DNA from: Streptomyces sp. CB02959
Lineage (GTDB): Bacteria > Actinomycetota > Actinomycetes > Streptomycetales > Streptomycetaceae
Length of the DNA stretch: 64,000 bases
Assembly (NCBI RefSeq): GCF_002803155.1
Contig: NZ_NNBP01000011.1
Span: forward strand, 62,001 to 126,000
Reading direction: 5' to 3'
The notes under the pieces were generated by a model that saw only the letters and a list, made by a program, of their open reading frames with translations, had not been told where the DNA came from and did not search any database. Below, one piece after another: positions 8,404 through 16,723 of this stretch; positions within the stretch are counted from its first letter, which is position 1, and each line of letters begins with the position of its first letter. The position numbers were made by a program, and so were the translations under genes.

Positions 8404-9216
8404 ATGTGGCGCGGGTGGGAACGGATGGAGTGGTGCGACCAGATGGGGCTGAGCATGGCCGTCGCGGAGTGGTGGGTGGAGCGTTGGGAGCGCCAGCAGC
8501 GGCGCTACGCCATCGACCGCGAGGAGCGGTTCACGGTGATCGCCGATGTCGTCGAGTACGTGACGGCCGGTCGGCGCAGGCCGCTGGTGGTCGATCTCGG
8601 CTGCGGGCCGGGCTCGCTCGCCGCCCGGCTCGCGGAGCGGCTGCCGCGGGCCGAGGTCGTCGGGGTGGACATGGACCCGCTGCTGCTGGAACTGGCCCGC
8701 ACCCACCACTTCTCGGCCGCCCGCTACGTGGACGCCGTGATCGGCGCGGACGGTTGGGCCGAGGCGCTGGCGCTGGGCCGCCCGCTGGACGCCGCGGTCT
8801 CCACCACCGCGCTGCACTACCTCCCCGAGCCCGTACTGCGCCGCACCTACGCCCAACTCGCCGCCCTGCTGCGGCCCGGCGGCGCCCTGGTCAACGGCGA
8901 CCACCTCCCGCAGTCCGGGGCCGTCGCCGGGGCGCTCGCCGCCCACGTCGGGCGCCGGCGCGCCGCGCGGCTGCAGGACGGCGCCCACGAGGACTGGGAG
9001 TCCTGGTGGGCGGCGGTGGTGGCGGAACCGGAGCTGGCCGAACCGCTCGCCGAGCGCCGCCGCCGGCTGAGCGTGCCCGCCGCCGGCGGTGGCGGCTGCG
9101 CGGACAACGGGCTGTCGGTGTCCGATCACAGCGCCCTGCTGCGCGAGGCCGGTTTCGGGCACGTCGTCCCGGTGTGGCAGTTCGGGGACAGCTGCGTACT
9201 GGTCGCGATCCGGTAG
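8404..9216 (+). CDS. Class I SAM-dependent methyltransferase
   Basis: Protein of about 270 residues with a Rossmann-type SAM-binding fold: motif I is VVDLGCGPGSLAARLAE, followed by the acidic end of strand two in VVGVDMDPLLLELA and a motif near AAVSTTALHYLPEP. These place it among small-molecule class I methyltransferases. The substrate cannot be deduced. Several starts are possible (ATG 8404, 8425, 8443, 8455); the conserved part begins around MAVAEWWVERWERQQ, so the true protein may be about 17 residues shorter. It stands alone and is preceded by the Zur-like palindrome, which hints at expression under zinc limitation. It converges on the DUF347 gene through a hairpin at 9222-9251. Confidence 0.85.
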   Translation: MWRGWERMEWCDQMGLSMAVAEWWVERWERQQRRYAIDREERFTVIADVVEYVTAGRRRPLVVDLGCGPGSLAARLAERLPRAEVVGVDMDPLLLELARTHHFSAARYVDAVIGADGWAEALALGRPLDAAVSTTALHYLPEPVLRRTYAQLAALLRPGGALVNGDHLPQSGAVAGALAAHVGRRRAARLQDGAHEDWESWWAAVVAEPELAEPLAERRRRLSVPAAGGGGCADNGLSVSDHSALLREAGFGHVVPVWQFGDSCVLVAIR

Positions 9217-9221
9217 GCGGC

Positions 9222-9251
9222 GTCCGCGGCCGGCGGGTGCCCGCCGCGGAC
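9222..9251. terminator. GC hairpin between convergent genes
   Basis: CGGCGGG and CCCGCCG pair around a two-base loop, and flanking GTCCG and CGGAC can extend the stem past a bulge. There is no T-run, which is usual in this type of genome. It probably ends transcription from both sides. Confidence 0.4.
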
Positions 9252-9267
9252 CGCCGACCGACGCCGC

Positions 9268-10119
9268 TCAGCCGGCGGCGACCGGTACCGCTTCCGCGGG
9301 GGCGCCGTCGGCCGCGTCCCTGGGGGTGTCCTTGCCGGTCACCGCGAGATAGCCGATGAGCAGGGCGATCGGCACGGTGAGGGCGAGGGTGACCGGTCCG
9401 GTGCCCCAGCCGAGGCCGCCGCGGGTGGCCGGGACGCCCATCCAGTCGGCGAAGGAGGCGCCGAGCGGGCGGGTCAGGATGTAGGCGCCCCAGAACGCGG
9501 CGACCGCGTTGAGGCCGAGGAACCGTCCGGAGAGCGCGGGCACCAGGATGAGCGCGCCGAAGACCAGGCCCGAGGTCAGGTAGCCCAGGCTCAGGGTGCC
9601 CGCGGTGAGGTCGCCGACGGCGGTGCCCAGGGCGAAGGTGGTGAGCACGGTCGCCCAGTAGAAGGTCTCCCGGCGCCGGGTGCGGACGCTGTGGATGGAG
9701 AGCGTGCCCTCGGAGGCGTACCAGGCGACGAGGATGACGGCCAGTGCCACGGAGAAGGCGAGGGTGGACACCAGGTACGGGACGCCGGCGATGACGTGGA
9801 CGACGTCGGCGGCCATCGTCCCGAAGACGCTCACCATGACGATCGCCGACCAGTAGATCCCGGCCCGGTAGCGGGTCGAGCGGAACTGCGCCACCAGCGC
9901 GACGGCGAAGCACGTGAAGCCCAGGGCGCCGGCGGGTATCGGTCCGAGCGTCCGGCCCAGGTAGTCCGAGGCGGTCTCGCCCATGCCGGTGGTGAGGATC
10001 TTCACCACCCAGAACAGCGCCGTGACCTCGGGGACCTTGCTCAGGCCCGGAGTGGGGCCGCGGTATCGTCCTGGGGCCTCGTGGGCCGCCGCCGCGCCGC
10101 CCGGCTGTCCGATCGTCAT
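9268..10119 (-). CDS. DUF347 (COG4705) integral membrane protein
   Basis: Membrane protein of about 283 residues with roughly eight helices. It begins with the family's typical repeat VPEVTALFWVVKILTTGMGET and has a second copy-like region (ETFYWATVLTTFALGTAVGD). The duplicated motif with a buried acidic residue and Thr/Gly-rich helix is characteristic of DUF347 repeats, whose function is unknown to me. The ATG at 10119 has AAGGGCGG upstream and is preferred over an upstream start that would prepend an unrelated sequence. A palindrome at 10168-10185 lies about 50 bases upstream, so the gene is probably repressor-controlled. It is divergent from efeO; it has no REXXE motif and is not the missing EfeU permease. 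Confidence 0.85.
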   Translation of the reverse strand: MTIGQPGGAAAAHEAPGRYRGPTPGLSKVPEVTALFWVVKILTTGMGETASDYLGRTLGPIPAGALGFTCFAVALVAQFRSTRYRAGIYWSAIVMVSVFGTMAADVVHVIAGVPYLVSTLAFSVALAVILVAWYASEGTLSIHSVRTRRRETFYWATVLTTFALGTAVGDLTAGTLSLGYLTSGLVFGALILVPALSGRFLGLNAVAAFWGAYILTRPLGASFADWMGVPATRGGLGWGTGPVTLALTVPIALLIGYLAVTGKDTPRDAADGAPAEAVPVAAG

Positions 10120-10167
10120 GTTCCGCCCTTCCGGCGCACGGTTGCGCACGTTCCCTGACCAGCGAAT

Positions 10168-10185
10168 GTCTACAGGACTGTAGAC
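10168..10185. promoter_or_regulatory. Perfect 8-2-8 palindrome (operator)
   Basis: GTCTACAGgaCTGTAGAC is a perfect inverted repeat upstream of the DUF347 gene and inside the divergent region shared with efeO. The TACA/TGTA cores recall BlaI/CopY or GntR-type operators, but the spacing does not fit TACAnnTGTA exactly. No regulator gene is adjacent. Confidence 0.5.
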
Positions 10186-10424
10186 GGTCATGGCGAGTCG
10201 GAGGTTCACCCCCGCACCCCGTGGATTTTCCGGAACCGGCCGGACCCGTGCCCGGCGACCGCTTGCCGCGCCCCACGCGACGGTGAAACCAGGGGAAACT
10301 CTTGGTGTCCGGGACGTCGGAAGGATGTTCGGCGGCGCCGCGTCTGCCTAGCATGTGCGGCGGAGCGACCCCGGGTCCCTCCCGCCCGTCCGACACCGCT
10401 CCCCGTACGCCCCCAGGAGGACCC

Positions 10425-11630
10425 GTGCCACGATCCGGCCTGCGGCGACTGCGGTCGCCGCGCGTCTGGGGTCCCGGCGGCGCCGTGGTCGTGGCCGGAG
10501 CGATCACCGCGGGAACGCTGATCGCGGGCGCCGGACCGGACGCCGGGACCACCGCGGACGGCCTCCCGCACACCACCGTCGAGATCTCCTCGGGCGACTG
10601 CGGCCGCGGCTGGCAGCACCCCCGCCCCGGCACCCAGGTCTTCGACCTCCACAACAGCTCCAGCCGCGCGGCCGAGGTCTACCTGCGCGGCGCCGGCGGC
10701 GGTCCGGTCTACGGCGAGGTCGAGGGCATCGGCCCCGGCACCACCCGGCAGCTGCGGGTCCGCCTCGGCCCCGGCGCGTACGCCTTCACCTGCCTGCCCG
10801 ACGACGCCAACGCGGTCACCGGGCCCACCGTCCGCATCGCCGGCACCGGCCCCGGCGGCCCGGCCGCCGCGCCGGTCACCCAGCACGACCTGATCGGCCC
10901 GGCGATCGACTACCAGAAGTGGGTCGCCGGCGGCCTCGACGACCTCGTCCGCCGGACCGACGCGCTGCGCACCGCCGTCACCGACGGCGACCTGGCCGCG
11001 GCCCGCACCGCCTGGCTGCCCGCCCACCTGACCTACGAGCGACTGGGCGCCGCCTACGGCGAGTTCGGCGACGCGGACAAGAAGATCAACGGGACCACGG
11101 CCGGGCTCGCGGACGGCGTCCATGATCCCGGCTTCATCGGCTTCCACCGCGTCGAGTACGGCCTGTGGCACGGCGAACCGGCCGCCGGGCTGCGCGTCCC
11201 GGCCACCGCGCTCGCCGCGGCGGTCCGGGCGCTGCGCGACGACTGGGCGCAGGCCCGGATGGACCCGGCGGCGCTCGGCCTGCGGGCCCACGAAATCCTG
11301 GAGAACACCGCGCAGTTCGAGCTGACCGGTCGCACCGACTACGGCAGCGGCAGCAATCTCGCCACCGCCCGCGCCAACCTCGACGGCACCCGTGCGGTGC
11401 TCGCCCGGCTGCGGCCCCTGCTCACCACCCGCGATCCGGAACTCCCCGCCCTGGACAGCGCGTTGGACCGCACCGGCCGGCTGCTCGACGGCTTCCGGCG
11501 GGACGGGCGCTGGACCCCTTTGGACGGCCTGAGCCGACCCGAACGGCAGCGGACCAACGCGGCGGTGGGCGACCTGGTGGAACGGCTGGCCTCGGTGGCC
11601 ACCCTGTGCGATCCGCGGAGGACGGTGTGA
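10425..11630 (+). CDS. efeO: EfeO-type iron-uptake protein (cupredoxin + M75 domain)
   Basis: Exported protein of about 402 residues. It begins with a signal or anchor segment (VVVAGAITAGTLIAGAG), then a cupredoxin-like domain of about 100 residues, then an imelysin/M75 domain. The hallmark metal motif is in GFHRVEYGLWHG (HxxE), followed by AHEILENTAQFELTGR near the C-terminus. EfeO binds ferrous or ferric iron outside the membrane and hands it to the EfeU permease. The GTG at 10425 has CCAGGAGG upstream. It overlaps efeB by GTGA. No efeU lies next to it, which is unusual: in the common order efeU comes first. Confidence 0.9.
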   Translation: MPRSGLRRLRSPRVWGPGGAVVVAGAITAGTLIAGAGPDAGTTADGLPHTTVEISSGDCGRGWQHPRPGTQVFDLHNSSSRAAEVYLRGAGGGPVYGEVEGIGPGTTRQLRVRLGPGAYAFTCLPDDANAVTGPTVRIAGTGPGGPAAAPVTQHDLIGPAIDYQKWVAGGLDDLVRRTDALRTAVTDGDLAAARTAWLPAHLTYERLGAAYGEFGDADKKINGTTAGLADGVHDPGFIGFHRVEYGLWHGEPAAGLRVPATALAAAVRALRDDWAQARMDPAALGLRAHEILENTAQFELTGRTDYGSGSNLATARANLDGTRAVLARLRPLLTTRDPELPALDSALDRTGRLLDGFRRDGRWTPLDGLSRPERQRTNAAVGDLVERLASVATLCDPRRTV

Positions 11631-12964
11631 ACGACGCCCAGCACGGCGCCCGGCAGGGTGCCCAGTACGGCGGCAGCGGCGACGACGGGACGAACGGCGT
11701 CCGGCGGACCGGCGTCGCCCGGCGCGGGTTCCTGCGCGGCGCGGCACTGGCCGGTGCCGGACTCGCGGCCGGCGGCGCCGCGCCCGCCCGCACCCCCTCT
11801 GCCGACGGCCCCGGCCCGCAGCTCCCGCTGCCCGGCACCGGACCGCTCGGCGGCACCGCACCCGCCGTGCCCTTCCACGGACCGCACCAGGCGGCCGTCC
11901 TCACCCCGCCCCGCCGGGTCACCGCGTTCGTCGCCTTCGACGTCACCGCCGAGGGCCGCCGGGACCTGGCCGACCTGCTGCGCACCCTCACCGAACGGGC
12001 CCGCTTCCTCACCGGCGGAGGCGTCCCGGACCCGCTCGGCATCACCGGCCCGCCCGCCGACTCCGGCATCCTCGGGCCCCAACTCCCGCCCGGCGCCCTG
12101 GCGGTCACCGTCGGCGTCGGCGCGGCGCTCTTCGACGACCGGTTCGGGCTGCGCGCCCGCGCGCCCCGCCGCCTCACCGCCATGCCCGCCTTCCCCGACG
12201 ACGACCTGCAACCGGACTGGTGCCACGGCGACCTGAGCCTCCAACTCTGCGCCGACGACACCGACACCGTGCTGCACGCACTGCGCGACCTCACCCGCCA
12301 CACCCGCGGCGCCCTCCAGGTCCGCTGGCGGCTCGACGGCTTCGCCAGCCCGCCCCGCCCCACCGGCACGCCCCGCAACCTCTTCGGCTTCAAGGACGGC
12401 ACCGCCAACCCCGACCCGGGATCGGCCCGCGAGATGAACGGCCTGGTGTGGGCCGGGCCGGGCACGGGAGAGCCGGACTGGGCGGTCGGCGGCAGCTACC
12501 AGGTCGTCCGCCTGATCCGGATGCTGGTGGAGTTCTGGGACCGGGTCTCGCTGACCGAGCAGGAGCGGATGTTCGGCCGCGCCCGGGAGACCGGCGCCCC
12601 GCTCGACGGCAACGACGAGCACGACACCCCCGACTACCCCGGCGACCCCAAGGGCGACGTCATCCCCCTGGACAGCCACATCCGCAAGGCCAACCCGCGC
12701 ACCGCGGACACCGCCGACCAGCGGCTGCTGCGCCGCGCCTACAACTACGACCGCGGTATGGACGCCAACGGCAACCTCGACATGGGCCTGCTCTTCTGCT
12801 GCTACCAGCAGGACCTGGCCCGCCAGTTCGAGACCGTCCAGCGCCGGCTGGCGGGCGAGCCGCTGACCGACTACGTCAAGCCCTTCGGCGGCGGCTACTT
12901 CTTCGCGCTGCCGGGCGTACGGGACCGGGCCGACTGGTACGGCCGGGCCCTCCTGGCGCAGTAG
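11627..12964 (+). CDS. efeB: EfeB, Tat-exported DyP-type heme peroxidase
   Basis: Protein of about 445 residues. The N-terminus has a twin-arginine motif (ARRGFLRG) followed by an Ala/Gly-rich hydrophobic stretch, so it is exported folded with its heme. The DyP signatures are present: NLFGFKDGTANPD with the catalytic Asp, and the proximal His region PLDSHIRKANPR. EfeB works with EfeO in iron acquisition, either by oxidising ferrous iron or acting on heme. Its GTG start overlaps the efeO stop (GTGA), showing translational coupling. A run of about 25 hydrophilic residues precedes the Tat motif, longer than usual, so a later start is possible but none is evident. Confidence 0.92.
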   Translation: MNDAQHGARQGAQYGGSGDDGTNGVRRTGVARRGFLRGAALAGAGLAAGGAAPARTPSADGPGPQLPLPGTGPLGGTAPAVPFHGPHQAAVLTPPRRVTAFVAFDVTAEGRRDLADLLRTLTERARFLTGGGVPDPLGITGPPADSGILGPQLPPGALAVTVGVGAALFDDRFGLRARAPRRLTAMPAFPDDDLQPDWCHGDLSLQLCADDTDTVLHALRDLTRHTRGALQVRWRLDGFASPPRPTGTPRNLFGFKDGTANPDPGSAREMNGLVWAGPGTGEPDWAVGGSYQVVRLIRMLVEFWDRVSLTEQERMFGRARETGAPLDGNDEHDTPDYPGDPKGDVIPLDSHIRKANPRTADTADQRLLRRAYNYDRGMDANGNLDMGLLFCCYQQDLARQFETVQRRLAGEPLTDYVKPFGGGYFFALPGVRDRADWYGRALLAQ

Positions 12965-13185
12965 TCCCGGCCCCTGCCGTCTGGCAGCCCGCCCACCGCT
13001 CGCGTAGAACGGAAGCACGAGCCACCCGCGAGCCCCAACGGTCAACAGACAGTCAAGCTTTGCCCTGGGATACCTGACCCGGTGTTCACCCACCCGCCAT
13101 CATGGCTCTGCCCCGCCGCCGTACGCCCGGCAGAGCATCCGGCCGTACGGAGCAACCGCGAACCGCCCGGAGGATTGAGAACCAG

Positions 13186-15030
13186 ATGGCCATCAGGGGA
13201 AAGACCCAAGCGATACGGATCGTAGGGGCCCTCACCGGCGCCGTGGCGCTCGCCGCACTGGGCGGGGGAGCCCCGGCCCTGGCGGCCGGCGGCCCGCACC
13301 CCGGACCCTCCGGAACCGCCACCCCCATCAAGCACGTGGTCGTCCTCTTCGACGAGAACATCTCGTTCGACCACTACTTCGCCACCTACCCCAAGGCCGC
13401 GAACACCGACGGGACGAAGTTCACCCCGTCCCCGAAGACCCCTCGGGACATCGACAACCTGCGCACCGCCGGGCTGCTCAAGCACAACCCGAACCAGTAC
13501 CTCCCCAAGCGGCTCACCCCGCAGCAGGCCATGACCTGCGACCAGAACCACGAGTACGGCCCCGAGCAGTACGCCTACAACGGCGGCAAGGCCGACCAGT
13601 TCGTCCAGAACACCGACTCCGGCAAGTGCTCCGGCGGCCTCTTCGGCGAGCCCGGCCTGGTGATGGACTACTACGACGGCAACACCGTCACCGGCCTGTG
13701 GAACTACGCCCAGAACTACGCCCTCAACGACCGCTCCTTCGGCTCGGTCTACGGCCCCTCCACCCCGGGCGCCATCAACCTGGTCTCCGGCCAGACGCAC
13801 GGCGTGATCTCCACCGACCCGGCCTCGGGCACCGAGAACCCCAAGCAGACCGCCAAGCCGGACGGTTACGCGGTCCAGTCGCCCGACGCCAAGGGCGTCG
13901 GCACGATGATCAACGACCCGGACCCGGCGTACGACGACTGCGCGAACAAGGACCACACCGGCAAGAGCGCGCTCGCCGCGATGCAGGGCCGCAACATCGG
14001 CGACCTGCTCAACGCCCGCAACGTCAGCTGGGGCTGGTTCCAGGGCGGCTTCCGGCCCAGCGCGGCGTGGGACGGCCAGCAGGGCCACTACGCCAAGTGC
14101 ACCGGCACCACCCACGCCAACGTCGGGGGAGCGGCCGTCGTCGACTACAGCCCGCACCACGCCCCGTTCCAGTACTACAAGTCCACGGCCAACCCGCACC
14201 ACCTGCCGCCCAAGAGCGTCGACGAGATCGGCCACGCCGGCCAGGCGAACCACAACTACGACCTGACCGACTTCGACGCGGCCCTGCGCGCGGGCAAGCT
14301 CCCGGCCGTCAGCTTCCTCAAGGCCCCCGCCTACCAGGACGGCCACGCCGGCAACTCCGACCCGATCGACGAGCAGCACTTCCTCGTCGACCAGATCAAC
14401 CGCATCCAGCAGTCGCCCCAGTGGAAGGACACCGCCGTCGTCGTCGCCTACGACGACTCCGACGGCTGGTACGACCACGCCTTCGCCAAGCCGCGCAACG
14501 GCTCCAAGGACACCGGCGCCGGTTCCAACGGCAAGTCCACCGACGGCCCGGCCTGCCAGTCCGGCCCGGCGGCCGCCGGCGGCTACCAGGACCGCTGCGG
14601 CCCGGGCACCCGTCAGCCGCTGCTGGTCATCTCCCCGTACAGCAAGACCAACCACATCGACCACACCGCCACCGAGCAGACCTCGGTCATCAAGTTCATC
14701 GAGGACAACTGGCACATCGGCCGGATCGGCGACGCCTCCTTCGACGCCCGTGCCGGCGCGCTGACCACGATGTTCGACTTCCGGCACCCGAACGACAAGC
14801 AGGTACTGCTCAACGCCGACGGCTCGGTCAAGTCCGTCGGCCCGATCCGCCCGGTCAAGCCGGTCCGTACCAGCATCACCCCGGGCCCCGCGATGCAGAA
14901 CACCGCGGCCGTCGACGACCGGTCCGGCTTCCCCGTCCTGCCCGTGGGCATCGCCGCGGCCGCGCTCGCGGCCGGCGCCACCGGCACCTTCTTCGCCCTC
15001 CGGCGCCGCAAGGAGCAGCACACGGCCTGA
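13186..15030 (+). CDS. Secreted phosphoesterase (phospholipase C / acid phosphatase family)
   Basis: Extracellular enzyme of about 614 residues in the PF04185 family, which cleaves phosphoester bonds of phospholipids or other phosphomonoesters. It has a signal peptide ending near ALAAGG, and the N-terminal metal-binding stretch HVVVLFDENISFDHYF. It also has the nucleophile region YGPSTPGAINLVSG and the C-terminal metal site VVAYDDSDGWYDH. A C-terminal hydrophobic helix (VLPVGIAAAALAAGATG) followed by RRRK suggests attachment to the membrane after export. The ATG has GGAGG about ten bases upstream. It may supply phosphate from lipids; no Pho box was recognised. Confidence 0.9.
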   Translation: MAIRGKTQAIRIVGALTGAVALAALGGGAPALAAGGPHPGPSGTATPIKHVVVLFDENISFDHYFATYPKAANTDGTKFTPSPKTPRDIDNLRTAGLLKHNPNQYLPKRLTPQQAMTCDQNHEYGPEQYAYNGGKADQFVQNTDSGKCSGGLFGEPGLVMDYYDGNTVTGLWNYAQNYALNDRSFGSVYGPSTPGAINLVSGQTHGVISTDPASGTENPKQTAKPDGYAVQSPDAKGVGTMINDPDPAYDDCANKDHTGKSALAAMQGRNIGDLLNARNVSWGWFQGGFRPSAAWDGQQGHYAKCTGTTHANVGGAAVVDYSPHHAPFQYYKSTANPHHLPPKSVDEIGHAGQANHNYDLTDFDAALRAGKLPAVSFLKAPAYQDGHAGNSDPIDEQHFLVDQINRIQQSPQWKDTAVVVAYDDSDGWYDHAFAKPRNGSKDTGAGSNGKSTDGPACQSGPAAAGGYQDRCGPGTRQPLLVISPYSKTNHIDHTATEQTSVIKFIEDNWHIGRIGDASFDARAGALTTMFDFRHPNDKQVLLNADGSVKSVGPIRPVKPVRTSITPGPAMQNTAAVDDRSGFPVLPVGIAAAALAAGATGTFFALRRRKEQHTA

Positions 15031-15058
15031 ACCGGCCGACCCCCGGGCCCACCCCTTC

Positions 15059-15104
15059 GCGCCCGGCCGGACCACCGCCCCCATAGGGCGGCCCGGCCGG
15101 GCGC
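15059..15104. terminator. Bidirectional terminator hairpin
   Basis: GCGCCCGGCCGG pairs with CCGGCCGGGCGC, and inside it CCGCCC pairs with GGGCGG. It lies between the ends of the converging phosphoesterase and LysE genes. Confidence 0.6.
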
Positions 15105-15123
15105 GGCAGTTGGGGACCGGGGC

Positions 15124-15816
15124 CTAGCCCCGTTCCGCGACCAGCAGGTTTGCGGCGAATCCCAGGAAGGCGAGGCCGCTGATCTGCTCCATGCGGCGCC
15201 GGAAGGCAGGGCGCCGGATCCGCTCGCCCAGGGCGGCGGCGGCCGCGGTGACGGCCCAGTACCACAGCGCCAGTTCGAGGACGTCGATCGCGGTGAGCAG
15301 CAGGGTCGGGCCGAACGCCGGGGTGTCGTGCGGGATGAACTGCGGGATCAGGCTCATATAGAAGATGCCGGCCTTGGGGTTGAGCAGATTGGTGCCGATC
15401 CCGGCCCGGAAGGCGGCCCGCCGCCCGTGCGCGGCCGTCCCCGCCGACGCTGCGGACGCCGGTACGGGGGTGGTGTCCGCGGCCGCGGCGTCCCCGGCCG
15501 CCCCGCTTCCCGCGCGCCGCCGGGCCTGCCACAGTGCCGAACCGCCCAGCCACACCAGGTAGAGGGCGCCGCCGATCCGCAGCACGTCGAAGGCGAGCCG
15601 GGACGCGGTCAGCACCGCCGTCAGGCCGACGGCGGTGGCCAGGCCCCACGCCAGACAGCCGGTCAGGATGCCGAGCGCGGCGGCCCGTCCGCCGGTCCGG
15701 CCGTGCGCCACGGAGGTGCGCAGCACGAGCATGGTGTCCAGTCCCGGTGTGACGTTGAGGAGCGCGGCGACACCGGCGAACCACAGGAGTGCGGTGAACA
15801 TGTCATGCGTGAACAT
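15124..15816 (-). CDS. LysE/RhtB-family amino-acid exporter
   Basis: Membrane protein of about 230 residues with six predicted helices. The family signature is at the start: AALLNVTPGLDTMLVLR, followed by GILTGCLAWGLATAVG and a central GTNLLNPKAGIFYMSLIPQFI. A hydrophilic Ala-rich loop of about 40 residues splits helices three and four, longer than usual. LysE-family proteins export amino acids or related metabolites; the substrate is not predictable. The start at 15816 (MFTHDMF) could also be five codons later. It is divergent from the GIDE-type gene, with about 110 bases between them. Confidence 0.88.
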   Translation of the reverse strand: MFTHDMFTALLWFAGVAALLNVTPGLDTMLVLRTSVAHGRTGGRAAALGILTGCLAWGLATAVGLTAVLTASRLAFDVLRIGGALYLVWLGGSALWQARRRAGSGAAGDAAAADTTPVPASAASAGTAAHGRRAAFRAGIGTNLLNPKAGIFYMSLIPQFIPHDTPAFGPTLLLTAIDVLELALWYWAVTAAAAALGERIRRPAFRRRMEQISGLAFLGFAANLLVAERG

Positions 15817-15925
15817 CCCGCGAGCCTAGGAGGTCGTCGTCGATCCGTCCCCGTGGTTGCCCCGCCACCCGTCGCCCCGGGTAGGGTCGCGCGACCGGAG
15901 GAGAACCGGACGGAGGGTGGATGTT

Positions 15926-16702
15926 GTGATCTGGGTGGGTCTGGTCGGCCTGGTGGTGGCGGCGTGCTGTGCGTTCCTGGCGCGTCTGGCGAACACCCGG
16001 GCCCGCGTGATGGAGCGCACCGAAACCGTCCCGGTCCAGGAACTCCGCGCCCTGCACGAGGCGGCCGCGACGGCGGCCGGCCCGGGGCACTTCCGCTACC
16101 GCTGCGAGGTGGTCGGCCAGGCCCGCCCGCACAAGGACGGCGTGCTCCGCTCCGAACTGGAGGGTCTGGAGTGCGTCTGGCACAGGCACAGGATCACCCG
16201 CAAGTACGAGGAGTCCTACCGGGACGGCAGCGGCAACCGCCGGCGCCGGACCCGCACCGAGGTGGTCTCCGAACACCGCAGCCCCACCGCGTTCTTCGTC
16301 GAGGACGCCACCGGCCGGATGGTGATCCGGCCCGGCGACGAGGACTTCATCGGCGCGGAGAAGGTCCTCGACCGGTTCGACCCGCACGCCCGTGACGGCA
16401 ACCGCCTCACGATCGGCCCGCTCAGCCTCCACCTCGGCGGCGGCAGCGGCACCCTGGGCTACCGGCGGGAGGAGTGGATCGTCCGCCCCGGCAGCCGCTG
16501 CTACGTCCACGGCGAGGCCGGTGACGCCGGCGGTGGACTGGCCCTGGGCGCCCCCGCGGAAGGCGGCGTCTTCGTCCTCTCGGTCAAGTCCGAGGAGGAA
16601 CTGCTGCGGGCCGAGAACAACCGGGTCCTCGGCTACGGCATCGGTTCCGGCCTCGCCGCTCTGGCCGGGCTGGTCCTCGTCGTCCTCGGCATCATCCGCT
16701 GA
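15926..16702 (+). CDS. GIDE-domain membrane protein (MULAN-like)
   Basis: Membrane protein of about 258 residues with an N-terminal helix (WVGLVGLVVAACCAFLARL), a central soluble domain and a C-terminal helix (GSGLAALAGLVLVVLGII). The central part, with HFRYRCEVVG, GLECVWHRHRITRKYEE and HRSPTAFFVEDATGRMVIRP, fits the GIDE domain (PF12483). That domain is known from mitochondrial E3 ligases and found in many bacteria with unknown function. There is no RING finger. The GTG at 15926 is chosen because GGAGG lies seven bases upstream; GTG 15917 overlaps that site. It appears monocistronic. Exact role unknown, probably envelope-related. Confidence 0.78.
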   Translation: MIWVGLVGLVVAACCAFLARLANTRARVMERTETVPVQELRALHEAAATAAGPGHFRYRCEVVGQARPHKDGVLRSELEGLECVWHRHRITRKYEESYRDGSGNRRRRTRTEVVSEHRSPTAFFVEDATGRMVIRPGDEDFIGAEKVLDRFDPHARDGNRLTIGPLSLHLGGGSGTLGYRREEWIVRPGSRCYVHGEAGDAGGGLALGAPAEGGVFVLSVKSEEELLRAENNRVLGYGIGSGLAALAGLVLVVLGIIR

Positions 16703-16723
16703 GACGGCCGCTCGCCGCGCCGC

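Noticed and set aside
9268..10119. DUF347 gene as the missing EfeU permease
   Set aside because: No REXXE motifs, divergent orientation and clear DUF347 repeat features.
13042..15084. Very long open frame antiparallel to the phosphoesterase gene
   Set aside because: Val/Gly/Ala-rich shadow of a strongly biased gene; the plus-strand frame has recognised motifs, signal peptide and ribosome site.
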